Source of the DNA: Selenomonas sp. | GTDB taxonomy: Bacteria; Bacillota; Negativicutes; Selenomonadales; Selenomonadaceae | Assembly: GCA_003518745.1 (NCBI GenBank) | Contig: DOYB01000137.1 | Location: forward strand, 1 to 7,387 | DNA length: 7,387 nucleotides | Direction: 5' to 3' | In this document: piece by piece, positions 6,171 to 7,387 of the stretch | Position numbering within the stretch: position 1 is the first letter of the stretch | How the letters are laid out: the number at the start of each line of letters is the position of its first letter | The notes under the pieces: generated by a model | Database searches by the model: none | What the model saw: the letters and a program-made list of their open reading frames with translations, nothing else | Told to the model about the DNA's origin: nothing | Program-made: the position numbers and the translations under genes

Positions 6171-6853
6171 TACATATGAGGGATATTTCGAAAATATATG
6201 ATAACGGCGTTCTCGCGCTGGATCATGTAAGTATAGATATCGGTAAGGGGGAGTTCGTCTTTATAGTTGGGGCCAGTGGCGCGGGTAAGTCCACCTTCAT
6301 AAAGCTGCTGTTTCGCGAGGAACTGCCAACAGCCGGTGATTTGGAGGTCAATGGTCACGACGTGGTGAGGATGCAGCGCAAAGAGGTGCCTTATTTGAGA
6401 AGGGGGCTGGGGGTAATATTTCAGGATTACAGGCTTCTTCCGGATAAGACCGTCTTTGAGAATGTGGCCTTTGCCATGCAGGTAATAGAAGCCCCCAGAC
6501 GTCTCATGCAGCGCAGCGTGAACGCTGTGCTGGATATCGTGGGACTTCGCGACAAGTACAAGAACTTTCCGTCACAGCTTTCCGGCGGTGAGCAGCAGCG
6601 CGTTGCTATTGCCAGGGCGATCGTCAATGACCCTGCCATTGTTATAGCGGACGAGCCAACGGGAAATCTGGACCCTGAAACAAGCTGGGACATAATGGAT
6701 ATTTTCCAGAGAATAAACGCGGCAGGTACGACAATAGTTATGGCGACGCATGACAAGGCAATCGTGGATGGTATGCAGCGAAGGGTCGTTGCCATAGAGG
6801 ATGGCCATATAGTAAGGGATGAGGCCCAGGGGGTATACGGATATGAAGTTTAG
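6167..6853 (+). CDS. ftsE: Cell division ATP-binding protein FtsE
   Basis: This is the ABC-type ATPase that works with FtsX at the division site to switch on extracytoplasmic peptidoglycan hydrolases. The 228-residue length is typical. The protein begins MIHMRDISKIYDNG. All nucleotide-binding motifs are present: Walker A GASGAGKST (35-43), Q-loop Q86 in VIFQDYRLL, signature LSGGEQQ (138-144), Walker B VIADE with catalytic E163, D-loop region NLDPETS, and switch histidine H195 in ATHD. VIFQDYRLLPDKTVFENV is characteristic of FtsE rather than of other ABC proteins. The frame is open further upstream to GTG 6083, but that extension is not FtsE-like and crosses the element end, so ATG 6167 is chosen. 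The gene overlaps ftsX by 11 nt and ends in TAG. Confidence 0.97.
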   Translation: MIHMRDISKIYDNGVLALDHVSIDIGKGEFVFIVGASGAGKSTFIKLLFREELPTAGDLEVNGHDVVRMQRKEVPYLRRGLGVIFQDYRLLPDKTVFENVAFAMQVIEAPRRLMQRSVNAVLDIVGLRDKYKNFPSQLSGGEQQRVAIARAIVNDPAIVIADEPTGNLDPETSWDIMDIFQRINAAGTTIVMATHDKAIVDGMQRRVVAIEDGHIVRDEAQGVYGYEV

Positions 6854-7387
6854 GACTTTAGAGTACTTTATCCGTGAGGTGATAATCTCCCTAAAGCGCA
6901 ACAACTGGATGTCCTTTGCTTCCATAGGAACCGTGGCGGTATCTCTTTTCGTGCTGGGAGTTTTCCTGCTCTTGGTGCTCAATATGAACCGTATGGCATC
7001 TACACTTGAGTCACAGGTGCAGATAGCGGTGTATCTTGAGGATAATTTATCCGGAAAGGAAAAGGACAGGCTGGAGGAAGTACTCAAAGACATGTCGGGA
7101 ATACAGTCCGTCAAATATGTGGATAAGGAAGAGGCGCTGGTTAAACTCAAGGAACGTCTGGGTGAGCAGCAGTATCTTCTGAATGCCATGGAGGATGGGG
7201 AAAATCCCCTGCCTGATGCCTTTGAGGTTACGGTGAAGCTGCCTGAGCTGGTGCAGACCGCGGCTGCGTCGATACAGGAAATGGATGGAGTCGCTGAGGC
7301 GAAATACGGTCAGGACGTGGTGGAGCACCTCTTTGACATTACAAGGCTCGTGCGTATTTTCGGGCTTTTGCTTATGGTACTGTTGAC
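6843..7387 (+). CDS. ftsX: Cell division protein FtsX, N-terminal part (3' truncated by window edge)
   Basis: FtsX is the membrane partner of FtsE and relays ATP hydrolysis to peptidoglycan hydrolases or their activators outside the membrane. The first 181 residues are visible. A cytoplasmic start MKFRTLEYFIREVIISLKRN is followed by a membrane segment at about 24-46 (from SFASIGTVAVSLFVLGVFLL). The extracytoplasmic domain (about 47-165) contains the usual VQIAVYLEDNLS, VKYVDKEEAL and NPLPDAFEVTVK stretches. The second membrane segment begins near residue 169 as the window ends. The missing part should hold the remaining membrane segments. ATG 6843 is supported by AGGGGG at 6828-6833, 9 nt upstream, and by overlap with the end of ftsE, a common arrangement for this pair. 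No stop codon is in view. Confidence 0.96.
   Translation, partial: MKFRTLEYFIREVIISLKRNNWMSFASIGTVAVSLFVLGVFLLLVLNMNRMASTLESQVQIAVYLEDNLSGKEKDRLEEVLKDMSGIQSVKYVDKEEALVKLKERLGEQQYLLNAMEDGENPLPDAFEVTVKLPELVQTAAASIQEMDGVAEAKYGQDVVEHLFDITRLVRIFGLLLMVLL

Overview
The window is about 7.4 kb of a bacterial chromosome, with all genes on the + strand and closely packed. Gene content and order are secA (3' end), prfB, a DUF2993 protein, a DUF5693 protein, csaB, ftsE and ftsX (5' end). This suggests a Firmicute, most likely a Negativicute of the Selenomonas type. The secA-prfB pair is typical of Firmicutes, and csaB with DUF5693 fits clostridia and Negativicutes. The genus is an inference from gene content and moderate GC, not a measured match.

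Layout. Positions 1-810 encode the SecA C-terminus, ending in the zinc-binding tail. Positions 834-1941 are prfB (release factor 2), which carries the classical +1 programmed frameshift at an in-frame TGA. After a 61-nt gap come three envelope-related genes: a membrane-anchored DUF2993 (LmeA-like) protein with a probable TTG start, a 686-aa multi-spanning DUF5693 protein, and csaB. The last two overlap by an ATGA junction. ftsE and ftsX follow and overlap by 11 nt. ftsX runs off the window.

The only non-coding stretch of any size lies between csaB and ftsE (294 nt), and it is the most interesting part of the window. It holds a complete 205-bp non-autonomous insertion (MITE-like) at 5881-6085. 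The element has perfect 17-bp terminal inverted repeats, several internal hairpins, and perfect 10-bp direct repeats (GATGAAGGGG) on both sides, as expected for a target-site duplication. Removing the element and one repeat copy in silico leaves a tight junction. There the csaB stop overlaps the ATG of a 27-codon hydrophobic small ORF (TGATG), and that ORF's stop overlaps the ftsE start (ATGA). The small ORF survives intact at 6087-6170 because the duplication rebuilt its start codon. It is my best candidate for an undescribed gene.

How the genes may work together. SecA exports envelope proteins. DUF2993, DUF5693 and CsaB look like a cell-envelope module, with CsaB pyruvylating a wall-linked polysaccharide. 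FtsEX is the ABC-type complex that controls peptidoglycan hydrolases at division. Spacing suggests co-transcription throughout. The inserted element is the one place where transcription or translational coupling is likely to have been altered.
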